From contig NZ_WBKA01000004.1 of NCBI RefSeq assembly GCF_008831125.1, positions 62,001 through 126,000 on the forward strand: a DNA stretch of 64,000 nt, in the 5' to 3' direction. The notes under the pieces are model-generated. The model did not search any database, was not told where the DNA came from, and saw nothing but the letters and a program-made list of their open reading frames with translations. This document shows positions 19,679-27,234 of this stretch, one piece after another; the first letter of the stretch is position 1; each line of letters starts with the position of its first letter. Position numbers and translations under genes: made by a program. Source of the stretch: Pseudoclavibacter caeni (GTDB lineage: Bacteria; Actinomycetota; Actinomycetes; Actinomycetales; Microbacteriaceae).

Positions 19679-21349
19679 TCAGCTCCACACCCAGGCCAGT
19701 GCCGACGCGGCACGCCCGGTGTCACCCCACTGACCACTGCCGAGCTGCAGCACCCGACCGCCGACGACGCCGCGCAGCGCCCCGCCGGCGGGGTCGCCGA
19801 CGAGGTCGGTGACGACGCCCCCGCCGGTCGTGCGCTGGGCGCGTCCGCTCAGCGCGGGGATGACCACCGTGCCGCCGTCGGCGTCCGAGGCAGCCGCGAC
19901 CTGGTCGTCCCCCTGCCAGGCGAGCCCGGTGAGCGTCCCGTCGATCCGGCCCAGATCCGTCGTCGCGCCGAGGCCCTGCGGTGTGCCGTCCGCGGCGCGC
20001 ACGATCCCCGCCGCGTGCAGCGTCGCCCCGGTGCCATCCGGCTGGGCCCAGGCCACCCGGGCGCCGTCGACCGACACCGCGGCGGCGAGCACGCCGGCCG
20101 ACAGCGCGAGCGTCGCGTGCGACCCGTCGCCCGCCAGCCAGGTCAGCGCCCCGTCGACGATCCCCCAGGCCCGCCCGGTGCGATCGAGCGTCACCGGCCC
20201 CTGGAGCCGGCCGGCCAGCAGGTGGGCCGCCCCTGACCCGCCGGCGACGAGCAGCCCGTCCCCGGTGCCGGCGGCGAGACGCCCGGAGACGACCGCGATC
20301 GACCCGACCTGCCGGCCCTGCAGCGTCCGCAGCGCGTCGGTCAGCCCGCTGTCGCCGCTGCGGTCCATCCAGCTCTGCTCGTCGACGATCCGGGCCCCGT
20401 CATCGTCGACGACCGCCATCCGCCCGTCCGAGACCGACGGGAAGTCGAGCTCCTCGGTCGACCGTGTGGACGCGTCCAGCCGCAGGCTGTTGACCGTCAC
20501 CTCGATCCGCCCGACGCCGTCGATCTGGTCGAGGGAGCGCTCGAGCAGCGTCTTGAAGTCACGCTGGCCGTCATCAGACAGCGAGGGGTAGTCGCCGGTG
20601 AGCGACACGGTCGCCGTGCCACCGCTGATGGCGACCGAGTCCACGGTCAGATGCAGGTCGGCCGTGGGCAGCGGGCGCGTCCCGGAGCGAACAGGGTCGA
20701 CAGCCCCGGCGAGGAACGCGCGCGCCACCCGTGTGGCCATCTGGTCGCCCGACTGGAACCAGCGCACGTCCGGCACGAGCGTCTCCCCATCCGGGGAGAG
20801 ATAGGCCAGCCGGATCGCCCTGAAGGTGAGCTCGAAGCTCGACCGGGTGATCGTCACGCCGTCCGGCGCCCGGGCGATCCGCCACTGGCCGTCCTCCTGC
20901 ACCAGGCGATACTCCTGCCGCACCGGGCCGGACCCGTCATGGTAGACGCCCGCGGCGTCGACCGTGCCGTCCCCCTCCCCCGAGGCCGTCACCGCGCCGG
21001 GGTCGGTCACGTCGACGCCGGGCAGACCGGTGAGGATCTGCACGCCCGCATCCGGCTGCCACTCGGGGGCGAACGACTCGGTGAGGTACTCCCGGGCCAC
21101 CTCGTGGGAGCCACGCGTGTCCGCCGAGGCCAGCAGGAACCCGTTGACAATGTCGGCCGGGCTCGCCCCGTCCGCGGGGCCCGACGCGTTGACGACGTAG
21201 CCGCCCGTGTCGTCCCCCTGCGTCGTGTCCACACGATGCGTCTCGCCGGACTCGGGCAGGCGCAGGCAGCCGGCGAGCGCCAACGCCGCGGTCGCGAGCA
21301 GGGCGACCAGGGCGAGCGCATGACGCGTCGACCTCGCGATCCCGGTCAT
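19679..21349 (-). CDS. lpqB: Lipoprotein LpqB, MtrAB accessory protein
   Basis: LpqB is a surface lipoprotein that interacts with the sensor kinase MtrB and modulates MtrA phosphorylation, cell division and envelope homeostasis. The 556 residues start with a signal peptide ending in the lipobox LALAGC (Cys ~28), followed by a GerMN-type domain (~195-300, LHLTVDSVAISGGTATVSL) and a C-terminal beta-propeller-like region. It overlaps mtrB by ATGA (21346-21349), so translation is coupled. Family length and order mtrA-mtrB-lpqB match other actinobacteria. Confidence 0.95.
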   Translation of the reverse strand: MTGIARSTRHALALVALLATAALALAGCLRLPESGETHRVDTTQGDDTGGYVVNASGPADGASPADIVNGFLLASADTRGSHEVAREYLTESFAPEWQPDAGVQILTGLPGVDVTDPGAVTASGEGDGTVDAAGVYHDGSGPVRQEYRLVQEDGQWRIARAPDGVTITRSSFELTFRAIRLAYLSPDGETLVPDVRWFQSGDQMATRVARAFLAGAVDPVRSGTRPLPTADLHLTVDSVAISGGTATVSLTGDYPSLSDDGQRDFKTLLERSLDQIDGVGRIEVTVNSLRLDASTRSTEELDFPSVSDGRMAVVDDDGARIVDEQSWMDRSGDSGLTDALRTLQGRQVGSIAVVSGRLAAGTGDGLLVAGGSGAAHLLAGRLQGPVTLDRTGRAWGIVDGALTWLAGDGSHATLALSAGVLAAAVSVDGARVAWAQPDGTGATLHAAGIVRAADGTPQGLGATTDLGRIDGTLTGLAWQGDDQVAAASDADGGTVVIPALSGRAQRTTGGGVVTDLVGDPAGGALRGVVGGRVLQLGSGQWGDTGRAASALAWVWS

Positions 21350-23022
21350 CGTCGTCTCCCCTCGATCGGCTCGGCCAGCGGATCTGCCGCCGCGCCGGCG
21401 GCGTCGAGCGGCAGCAGGATCGTGAACGTCGCGCCGTGCCCCTGCCGCGAGGCCGCGATCACCGTCCCACCGTGCAGCCGCACGTCCTCGCGCGTGATCG
21501 ACAGGCCGAGCCCGGTGCCGCCGAGTGTGCGCTGGCGGGAAGCGTCCGCACGCCAGAAGCGGTCGAACACGTGGCCCAGATCCTCCGGGGCGATGCCGGG
21601 ACCGGCGTCGGTCACCCGGATGCGGGCCAGCCGCCCGCCTCCCCCGGCGTCACCCCCGGGCTCGGCCGACACGTCCGCCGCCGCGCCCCCGGGGTCCGCC
21701 GCGGCCGGCGCGAGGAGCTCCCCAGCCGGTCGCGCCCCGACGTCCCCGGCCGCGACCGTGTCGACACGCACCGCGATCGGATGCCCCGCCCCATGCTCCA
21801 GCGCATTGGAGAGCAGGTTGCGCACCGCACGGGTGATCCGGCCGGTGTCGACCTGCACGTCGATGACCGCGGGGTCGGCGGTCACCGTGATCGGGGCCCG
21901 GCGCTCGCGGGCGATCGGCTCGCAGTCGAGCGCGACCTGCCGCACCAGGGCGACGAGATCCACACACGTCAGCGAGAGGGTCACCGCGCCGGCGTCGATG
22001 CGACTCGTCTCGAGCAGGTCGGCCAGCAGCCGCTCGAAGCGCTCGACCTGGCCGAGCAGGATCTCGGCGGAGCGTCGCCCCGGCTCCGCGAGCTCGTCGC
22101 GCTGCCCGTTGACGACCTCGGCCGCCAGCCGGATCGTGGTGATCGGGGTGCGCAGCTCGTGGGAGACGTCGGAGACGAACCGGCGCTGCAGCGTCGACAG
22201 CCGACGCAGCTCCGTGATCTGCCGCTCCAGGGAGTCCGCCATCCGGTTGAACGAGCGGCCGAGCCGCACCGCCTCGTCCGCGCCGGTCGTCGGCAGCCGC
22301 TGGCCGAGATCTCCCTCGGCCAGCCGGGTCGACACGGCGACGGTGCGCCGGATCGGCCGCAGAATCGCCGTGGCGGAGAGGACGGTGATGCCCACGCTGG
22401 AGAGCACGAGCAGGCCGGCGGCGAGTGCGAGCATCCACTGGACGAACTCGAGGGTGTGCTGCTCGGGGGCGAGCGTGTGCTCGATGTAGATCTCCTGCTG
22501 GCCGGAGAGCGGCATCGTGAACACGCCGCCCACGATCACGGCCGGCTGACCATCCCCGCCGCGCACCGACTGCCAGAAGACCGCCTCGGGCGCGGCGGCC
22601 ACCTGGTCGCGCAGCTGCTGCGGGATGCTCTGCACGTCGAGCGACGCGCTGATCAGGTCGGGGCTGCTGATCACCGCGTTCTCGCCCTCCGTGTGCAGCA
22701 GGGCGACCTGCTGGGAGCCGGAGAGCGACTCGGCACTGCGCAGCATCGACGCCTTGAGCGTCTGCAGCCCCTGCTCGTCCGGGGCGGTCGACGCGAGCCC
22801 CATCGACCGGATCTGCTCGATCGCGGTGCTGCTCAGGCCGACGACGGTGTCCGACCGCGAGCGGAACAGCTCCGACGAGATGCGCAGCGAGACGAGTCCG
22901 AAGACGATCACGCTCGTGACCGTGCTCAGCACGAGGGAGAGCACCATCGCGCGCGCGACGAGGGAACGGCGCAGCCAGCGCATCACCCCGTCGAGCGCCG
23001 GCACCCGCGGCAGCCGCCTCAC
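21346..23022 (-). CDS. mtrB: Two-component sensor histidine kinase MtrB
   Basis: MtrB is the membrane kinase for MtrA and controls cell-wall metabolism, division and osmotic response. The 558 residues have two transmembrane helices (~22-48 and ~195-220) flanking an extracellular sensor, a HAMP domain, the dimerisation/phosphorylation motif SDVSHELRTPITTIRLA and an ATPase domain (LLSNALEHG, DAGPGIAPEDLGHVFDRFWR). A low-complexity Ala/Gly/Pro insert of ~45 residues interrupts the ATPase domain around residue 430. The GTG at 23022 overlaps the mtrA stop as GTGA; the ATG at 22983 is an alternative start. Confidence 0.95.
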   Translation of the reverse strand: MRRLPRVPALDGVMRWLRRSLVARAMVLSLVLSTVTSVIVFGLVSLRISSELFRSRSDTVVGLSSTAIEQIRSMGLASTAPDEQGLQTLKASMLRSAESLSGSQQVALLHTEGENAVISSPDLISASLDVQSIPQQLRDQVAAAPEAVFWQSVRGGDGQPAVIVGGVFTMPLSGQQEIYIEHTLAPEQHTLEFVQWMLALAAGLLVLSSVGITVLSATAILRPIRRTVAVSTRLAEGDLGQRLPTTGADEAVRLGRSFNRMADSLERQITELRRLSTLQRRFVSDVSHELRTPITTIRLAAEVVNGQRDELAEPGRRSAEILLGQVERFERLLADLLETSRIDAGAVTLSLTCVDLVALVRQVALDCEPIARERRAPITVTADPAVIDVQVDTGRITRAVRNLLSNALEHGAGHPIAVRVDTVAAGDVGARPAGELLAPAAADPGGAAADVSAEPGGDAGGGGRLARIRVTDAGPGIAPEDLGHVFDRFWRADASRQRTLGGTGLGLSITREDVRLHGGTVIAASRQGHGATFTILLPLDAAGAAADPLAEPIEGRRR

Positions 23023-23696
23023 CGCTCGCCCGCCGTGTAGCCCACGCCGCGCACGGTGCGCACGAGCCGGGGATGCTCGGGGTCGTCCTCGATCTTCGCG
23101 CGCAGCCGCTGCACGTGCACGTTCACGAGCCGGGTGTCGGCCTTGTAGTGGTACCCCCACACCCGCTCGAGCAGCTCGTCGCGGGTGAACACGACGCCGG
23201 GGTCGGCGCTGAGGGTCGCCAGCAGGTCGAACTCGATCGGGGTGAGCGACACGGGTCGGCCGCCCTTGGTGACGGTGTGCGCCGCCGTGTCGATCTCCAG
23301 ATCGCCGAGCCGCCGCACCGCGGCCACCGCGGGCGGCAGCCGGCGCAGCCGTGCCTCGACCCGAGCGACGAGCTCCTGCGGGGCGAACGGCTTGGCGATG
23401 TAGTCATCCGCGCCGGCCGCCAGCCCGGCCACGACGTCCGTGGTGTCGGAGCGGGCGGTGAGCATCACGATCGGCACCTCGGAGCGGGCGCGGATGCGCC
23501 GGGCGACCTCGACGCCGTCGAAACCGGGCAGCATCACGTCGAGCAGCACGAGATCGGGGGCCGTGGCCTCGAACGCGGTGACGGCGCTCGGCCCGTCCTG
23601 GGCGGTGGTGACCGTCCAGTCGTGCCCGGAGAGGATGATCTCGATCATCTCCAGCAGGTCGCGGTCGTCGTCGACGGCGAGGATGCGATGTCCCAT
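23019..23696 (-). CDS. mtrA: Two-component response regulator MtrA
   Basis: MtrA is an OmpR/PhoB-type DNA-binding regulator, essential in M. tuberculosis, controlling cell-wall hydrolases, dnaA and division genes. The 225 residues contain a receiver domain with phospho-acceptor D53 (VLLDVMLPGFDG), acidic pocket DDD (9-11), switch Thr in MLTARSDTTD, and a winged-helix domain (~130-225, with TRDELLERVWGYHYKADTRLVNVHVQ spread over the recognition region). AGGAG lies about 9 bases before the ATG. It is the first gene of mtrA-mtrB-lpqB-comF. The tmk gene found between mtrA and sahH in mycobacteria is absent. Confidence 0.97.
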   Translation of the reverse strand: MGHRILAVDDDRDLLEMIEIILSGHDWTVTTAQDGPSAVTAFEATAPDLVLLDVMLPGFDGVEVARRIRARSEVPIVMLTARSDTTDVVAGLAAGADDYIAKPFAPQELVARVEARLRRLPPAVAAVRRLGDLEIDTAAHTVTKGGRPVSLTPIEFDLLATLSADPGVVFTRDELLERVWGYHYKADTRLVNVHVQRLRAKIEDDPEHPRLVRTVRGVGYTAGER

Positions 23697-23757
23697 CCTC
23701 CTGAGCTCCTCTCCCCTGCGCGCCGCGCAGGCTCACGTGCCGGCCCGGTCGCCTCGG

Positions 23758-25233
23758 TCAGTACCGGTAGTGCTCCGGCTTGTACGGCCCCTCGACGGGC
23801 ACGTCGAGGTAGTCGGCCTGCGCCGAGGTGAGCTCGGTCAGCCGCACGCCGAGCGCGTCCAGATGCAGGCGGGCGACGAGCTCGTCGAGCGTCTTCGGCA
23901 GCCGGTGCACGCCGACGGCGTGGCGGTCGGGGGCGGCGAACAGCTCCATCTGCGCGAGCACCTGGTTCGTGAACGAGGTGCTCATCACGAAGCTGGGGTG
24001 GCCGGTCGCGTTGCCCAGATTCAGCAGCCGCCCCTCGCTCAGCACGAGGACGCTGCGGCCGTTCGGCAGCCGCCACTCGTCGACCTGCGGCTTGATGCGC
24101 ACGCGCTCCGCCCCGGGCAGCGCCTCGAGCGCGGCCATGTCGATCTCGTTGTCGAAGTGACCGATGTTGCCGACGATCGCGTGGTCCTTGAGCGCGAGCA
24201 GCACGGGCACGGTGACGACGTCGCGGTCGCCGGTGGCGGTGATGAGGATGTCGACCTCGCCGGCGACGTCCTCGAGCCGGGCGACCTGGAAGCCGTCCAT
24301 CGCCGCCTGCAGCGCGCAGATGGGGTCGATCTCGGAGACGATGACCCGGGCACCCTGGCCGCGCAGCGCCTCCGCGGCACCCTTGCCGACGTCGCCGTAG
24401 CCGCACACGAACGCGACCTTGCCGCCGATGAGCACGTCCGTGCCACGGTCGAGGCCGTCGGGCAGGGAGTGCCGGATGCCGTAGCGGTTGTCGAACTTGC
24501 TCTTCGTGACCGAGTCGTTGACGTCGATGACCGGCCAGCGCAGCCGCCCGATCCGGTCGAGATGGGCGAGCCGGTGGACGCCGGTGGTCGTCTCCTCGGA
24601 GGTGCCGATGATGCCGGCGGCCGCGCCGGTGAACCAGCCGGGCCGGTCGGCGAGGATCCGGTCGATCTCGGCCCACAGGGCCTGCTCCTCGACACCGGGG
24701 CGCTCGGGGCGGCCGGCGTCCTCCGGGACCTGCTCGGCCCGGGCGCCGAGGTGCAGGAAGGCGGTGGCGTCGGCGCCGTCGTCGAGGATCAGGTTCGGCC
24801 CGATCCAGTCGGCGCCCGCCCGGGCCGCCTCACCGGACCAGTCGAAGGCGCGGCCGAGCAGCCGCCAGTACTCGTCGACGGTCTCGCCCTTCCAGGCGAA
24901 GACGGGGACGCCGCAGGGGTCATCCGGGGTGCCGTCGGGGCCGACGACGACCGCGGCGGCGGCCTCGTCCTGCGTGGAGAAGATGTTGCACGAGCTCCAG
25001 CGCACCTGCGCGCCGAGCGCGACGAGCGTCTCGATGAGCACAGCAGTCTGCACCGTCATGTGCAGCGACCCGGTGATCCGCGCCCCCTGCAGCGGCCGTT
25101 CGGCGGCATGCCGGCGCCGCAGCGCCATCAGCCCCGGCATCTCGTGCTCGGCGAGGCGGATCTGATGGCGGCCGGCCTCGGCGAGGCCGAGATCGCGCAC
25201 CTGGTGATCGATGGGTGCCGCGGGATGGGTCAT
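23758..25233 (-). CDS. ahcY: Adenosylhomocysteinase
   Basis: This enzyme hydrolyses S-adenosylhomocysteine to adenosine and homocysteine, relieving product inhibition of methyltransferases. The 491 residues are the long bacterial form with an insertion. The NAD-binding motif is [15 protein letters not shown], adenosine-site features include [15 protein letters not shown], and the C-terminal PYKPEHYRY supplies the conserved Lys/Tyr that contact NAD of the neighbouring subunit. GAGGAG lies about 10 bases upstream of the ATG. Synteny with mtrA is conserved. The adenosine it makes can feed adenosine deaminase (49259-50401). The 5' region is too short for a SAH riboswitch. Confidence 0.97.
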   Translation of the reverse strand: MTHPAAPIDHQVRDLGLAEAGRHQIRLAEHEMPGLMALRRRHAAERPLQGARITGSLHMTVQTAVLIETLVALGAQVRWSSCNIFSTQDEAAAAVVVGPDGTPDDPCGVPVFAWKGETVDEYWRLLGRAFDWSGEAARAGADWIGPNLILDDGADATAFLHLGARAEQVPEDAGRPERPGVEEQALWAEIDRILADRPGWFTGAAAGIIGTSEETTTGVHRLAHLDRIGRLRWPVIDVNDSVTKSKFDNRYGIRHSLPDGLDRGTDVLIGGKVAFVCGYGDVGKGAAEALRGQGARVIVSEIDPICALQAAMDGFQVARLEDVAGEVDILITATGDRDVVTVPVLLALKDHAIVGNIGHFDNEIDMAALEALPGAERVRIKPQVDEWRLPNGRSVLVLSEGRLLNLGNATGHPSFVMSTSFTNQVLAQMELFAAPDRHAVGVHRLPKTLDELVARLHLDALGVRLTELTSAQADYLDVPVEGPYKPEHYRY

Positions 25234-25272
25234 GGGCGTCGTGCTCCTCGGATGGGGTCTCGGGTCGCCTCC

Positions 25273-25278
25273 ACTGTA
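25273..25278 (-). promoter_or_regulatory. Candidate -10 element of ahcY
   Basis: The minus strand reads TACAGT about 40 bases before the ahcY ATG. No convincing -35 lies 17 bases upstream. The GAGGAG ribosome-binding site lies between this element and the start. Confidence 0.4.
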
Positions 25279-25316
25279 GCCGCTCGACGCCGCGCCCCGA
25301 CCCCGCCGGCCCCGGG

Positions 25317-25322
25317 TAGGAT
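25317..25322 (+). promoter_or_regulatory. -10 element of a likely leaderless transcript
   Basis: TAGGAT ends 6 bases before the ATG at 25329 and no ribosome-binding site is present. This fits leaderless transcription and supports that start codon. Confidence 0.5.
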
Positions 25323-25328
25323 GCCGGC

Positions 25329-25733
25329 ATGGCCTTCCCCTCCCGCTCCGGGCACCGTTCCCGCCACCGCCGGCTGCGCAGCCGCGTCGGCGGGCCGTGG
25401 CTGCCCGCGCTGGACTCCCGCCGCGACCGGATCACTGACCAGGTGGCGCGCGCGACGGCCTGGGTGCGCGGACGCTGGGCGCCGGAGCTCGACGACGTGA
25501 CGGTGCTGCTGAGCGACATGCCCCGTGAGCCGGGCGACGGCCACGATCCCCGCTGGAGCGTGCTGCCCGAGCGACGCGTCGTCGTGCTGCACCGGCTGCC
25601 GCTCACCTACGGGTTCGAGGTGGAGGACGCCGACGAGACGGAGCGGCAGGCGACCGTCGAGCACTGCGTGTTCGCGGCCTTCGCCGAGCTCACCGGCCGT
25701 CAGCCCTGGGAGATGTCCGGCGACGACCGCTGA
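25329..25733 (+). CDS. Metallopeptidase-family-like protein (Rv3259-like)
   Basis: This encodes 134 residues, basic at the N-terminus (many Arg/Ser/His), with a body of [28 protein letters not shown] and a C-terminal helix [13 protein letters not shown]. Length, position next to the DUF5719 gene and the layout match the small actinobacterial metallopeptidase family that includes Rv3259. The usual zinc-binding HExxH is not present; the corresponding helix reads [13 protein letters not shown], so catalysis is doubtful. It converges with the 25753 gene at a 19-base gap. Family assignment is by context and pattern. Confidence 0.6.
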   Translation: MAFPSRSGHRSRHRRLRSRVGGPWLPALDSRRDRITDQVARATAWVRGRWAPELDDVTVLLSDMPREPGDGHDPRWSVLPERRVVVLHRLPLTYGFEVEDADETERQATVEHCVFAAFAELTGRQPWEMSGDDR

Positions 25734-25752
25734 CCCCGCGGCGGCCTGACCG

Positions 25753-27234
25753 TCAGCGAGCGAGCACGTCGACCGCGCCGCCCTGCTGGACGCTCTCGAG
25801 CGCCGTGGCCGCGATGCCGCCGCCCCGCGTGGTCGTCAGCGCCACCCGCACCGGGTCGTCCGCGGTCAGGACGACCACCTGCCGGGCCGAGACCGGCAGG
25901 CTCGCCAGCCCCGCGTCGTCCAGATCGAGCCGGCGCTCGGCCCCGTCGACCGTGACGGTCACCGATCCGCCCGCGGCCCCGGCGACCCGCAGCGTGGTCG
26001 CCTCCGCCCCGTCGGGCACGGCGACCCGCACCCGCGAGGTCGCCTCCGCGCTCTGCAGCCAGGTGAGGTCGCCGTCGTCCCGGCCGCCCGAGGTCACCCG
26101 CGCGGCCGCCACGACGGGCACGTCCGCGGTGATGTCGATGCGGTAGTCGCCGTCGGGCAGGTCGCCCAGCGGGGAGTCGACGACGGTGCCCGCGGCGAGC
26201 GGCACGGTCAGATCACGCTCGGCGGCCCCGCTGATGTGCACGGTGGCCGTCCCCCCGGCTTCCGGGGCGAGCAGGCGCAGCACCGGCTGGGTGTCCTCCC
26301 ACCCCGCCTCGGTGGAGACCTGCGCCCGGGCCTCGGCGCCCTGCACGCTCATCCCGACGATCGTCTGCGACGTGGCCGGCCCGGCGCCGGGCCCCTGCAC
26401 GTCGGCGCCGCCCGGGGTGAGCGTGCGCGTGGTCGTCTGCTGCAGGAACACCGCGACCGGGGCGCGCACCGCGGTGACGTGCACGAACAGCGCCTGGTCC
26501 GTGGTCGTCAGCGCCGACAGCGGGAGCACGCGCTCCCCGCCGGCGGGCACGGTCAGGTCCTCGGCGCCGGCGGCGAGCTGGCCCTGCCCCGTGTAGGCGG
26601 TGAGGGTCACGGTCGCCTCGAGGTCGCTGGGGTTGACGAGCCGGACACTCGTGGACCGGCCGGTCTGCTGCGCGCCGCCGCCGATCCACCGGTCGAAGCC
26701 GGGGCTCACGCAGCCGGTCAGCAGCGTCCCGCGCACCTGTCCGGCGTCCACCCGCTGGGCGCTCACGCCGGCGAGCCCGCCCTCGGCGTCCGCGTCGCCG
26801 GTGCGCACGATCGTCGCGTCGTCGAGCCCGCCCACGAACACCCCGTCGGCCGCGCCCTGCACCTGCCCGGCCTGCTGGCCGAGGCGCTGCACCGTCACTG
26901 TCGTCGCGGAGCTCGCCGCGAGGTCCCCGGCGCCGGTCGCCGTGCCGGCGTCCAGACTCGTCATCGAGCCGCCTGTGCGCAGCCCGGTCGCGCACACCCG
27001 CGTGCTCTCCACCGCGTCCGGCACCACCGAGCTGGCCGTGCGGCTGAGATCCGCCAGCACGCCCGGGTACCAGGCGGACACGGCCCAGCCGCCGGCGGCG
27101 AGCAGCACGACGGCGGCGATGGCCAGACCGGCGCGACCGATCCCGGCGAGCACCCGGCCGGCGGCGCGACCGCGGCCCCCGGCTGCGGCCCCGGGCTCCT
27201 GCGGCTCAGGCCGCGGCGTGAACTCCTCGGTCAT
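25753..27234 (-). CDS. DUF5719 family membrane-anchored envelope protein
   Basis: This 493-residue protein has a cytoplasmic Pro/Gly-rich tail of about 30 residues, a single membrane helix (~33-55, GLAIAAVVLLAAGGWAVSAW) and a large extracellular part made of repeated beta-rich segments (LVNPSDLEATVTLTAYT, PVAVFLQQTT and similar). The set resembles the DUF5719 proteins found beside whiB2 and a large glycosyltransferase in Microbacteriaceae and relatives. Its ATG overlaps the glycosyltransferase stop (ATGA, 27231-27234), so the two are translationally coupled. The role is unknown; co-expression suggests a part in surface glycan assembly. Confidence 0.8.
   Translation of the reverse strand: MTEEFTPRPEPQEPGAAAGGRGRAAGRVLAGIGRAGLAIAAVVLLAAGGWAVSAWYPGVLADLSRTASSVVPDAVESTRVCATGLRTGGSMTSLDAGTATGAGDLAASSATTVTVQRLGQQAGQVQGAADGVFVGGLDDATIVRTGDADAEGGLAGVSAQRVDAGQVRGTLLTGCVSPGFDRWIGGGAQQTGRSTSVRLVNPSDLEATVTLTAYTGQGQLAAGAEDLTVPAGGERVLPLSALTTTDQALFVHVTAVRAPVAVFLQQTTTRTLTPGGADVQGPGAGPATSQTIVGMSVQGAEARAQVSTEAGWEDTQPVLRLLAPEAGGTATVHISGAAERDLTVPLAAGTVVDSPLGDLPDGDYRIDITADVPVVAAARVTSGGRDDGDLTWLQSAEATSRVRVAVPDGAEATTLRVAGAAGGSVTVTVDGAERRLDLDDAGLASLPVSARQVVVLTADDPVRVALTTTRGGGIAATALESVQQGGAVDVLAR

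Noticed and set aside
25234-25328. SAH riboswitch upstream of ahcY
   Set aside because: The predicted 5' leader is only about 30-40 bases, too short for the known fold, and no matching motif was seen.
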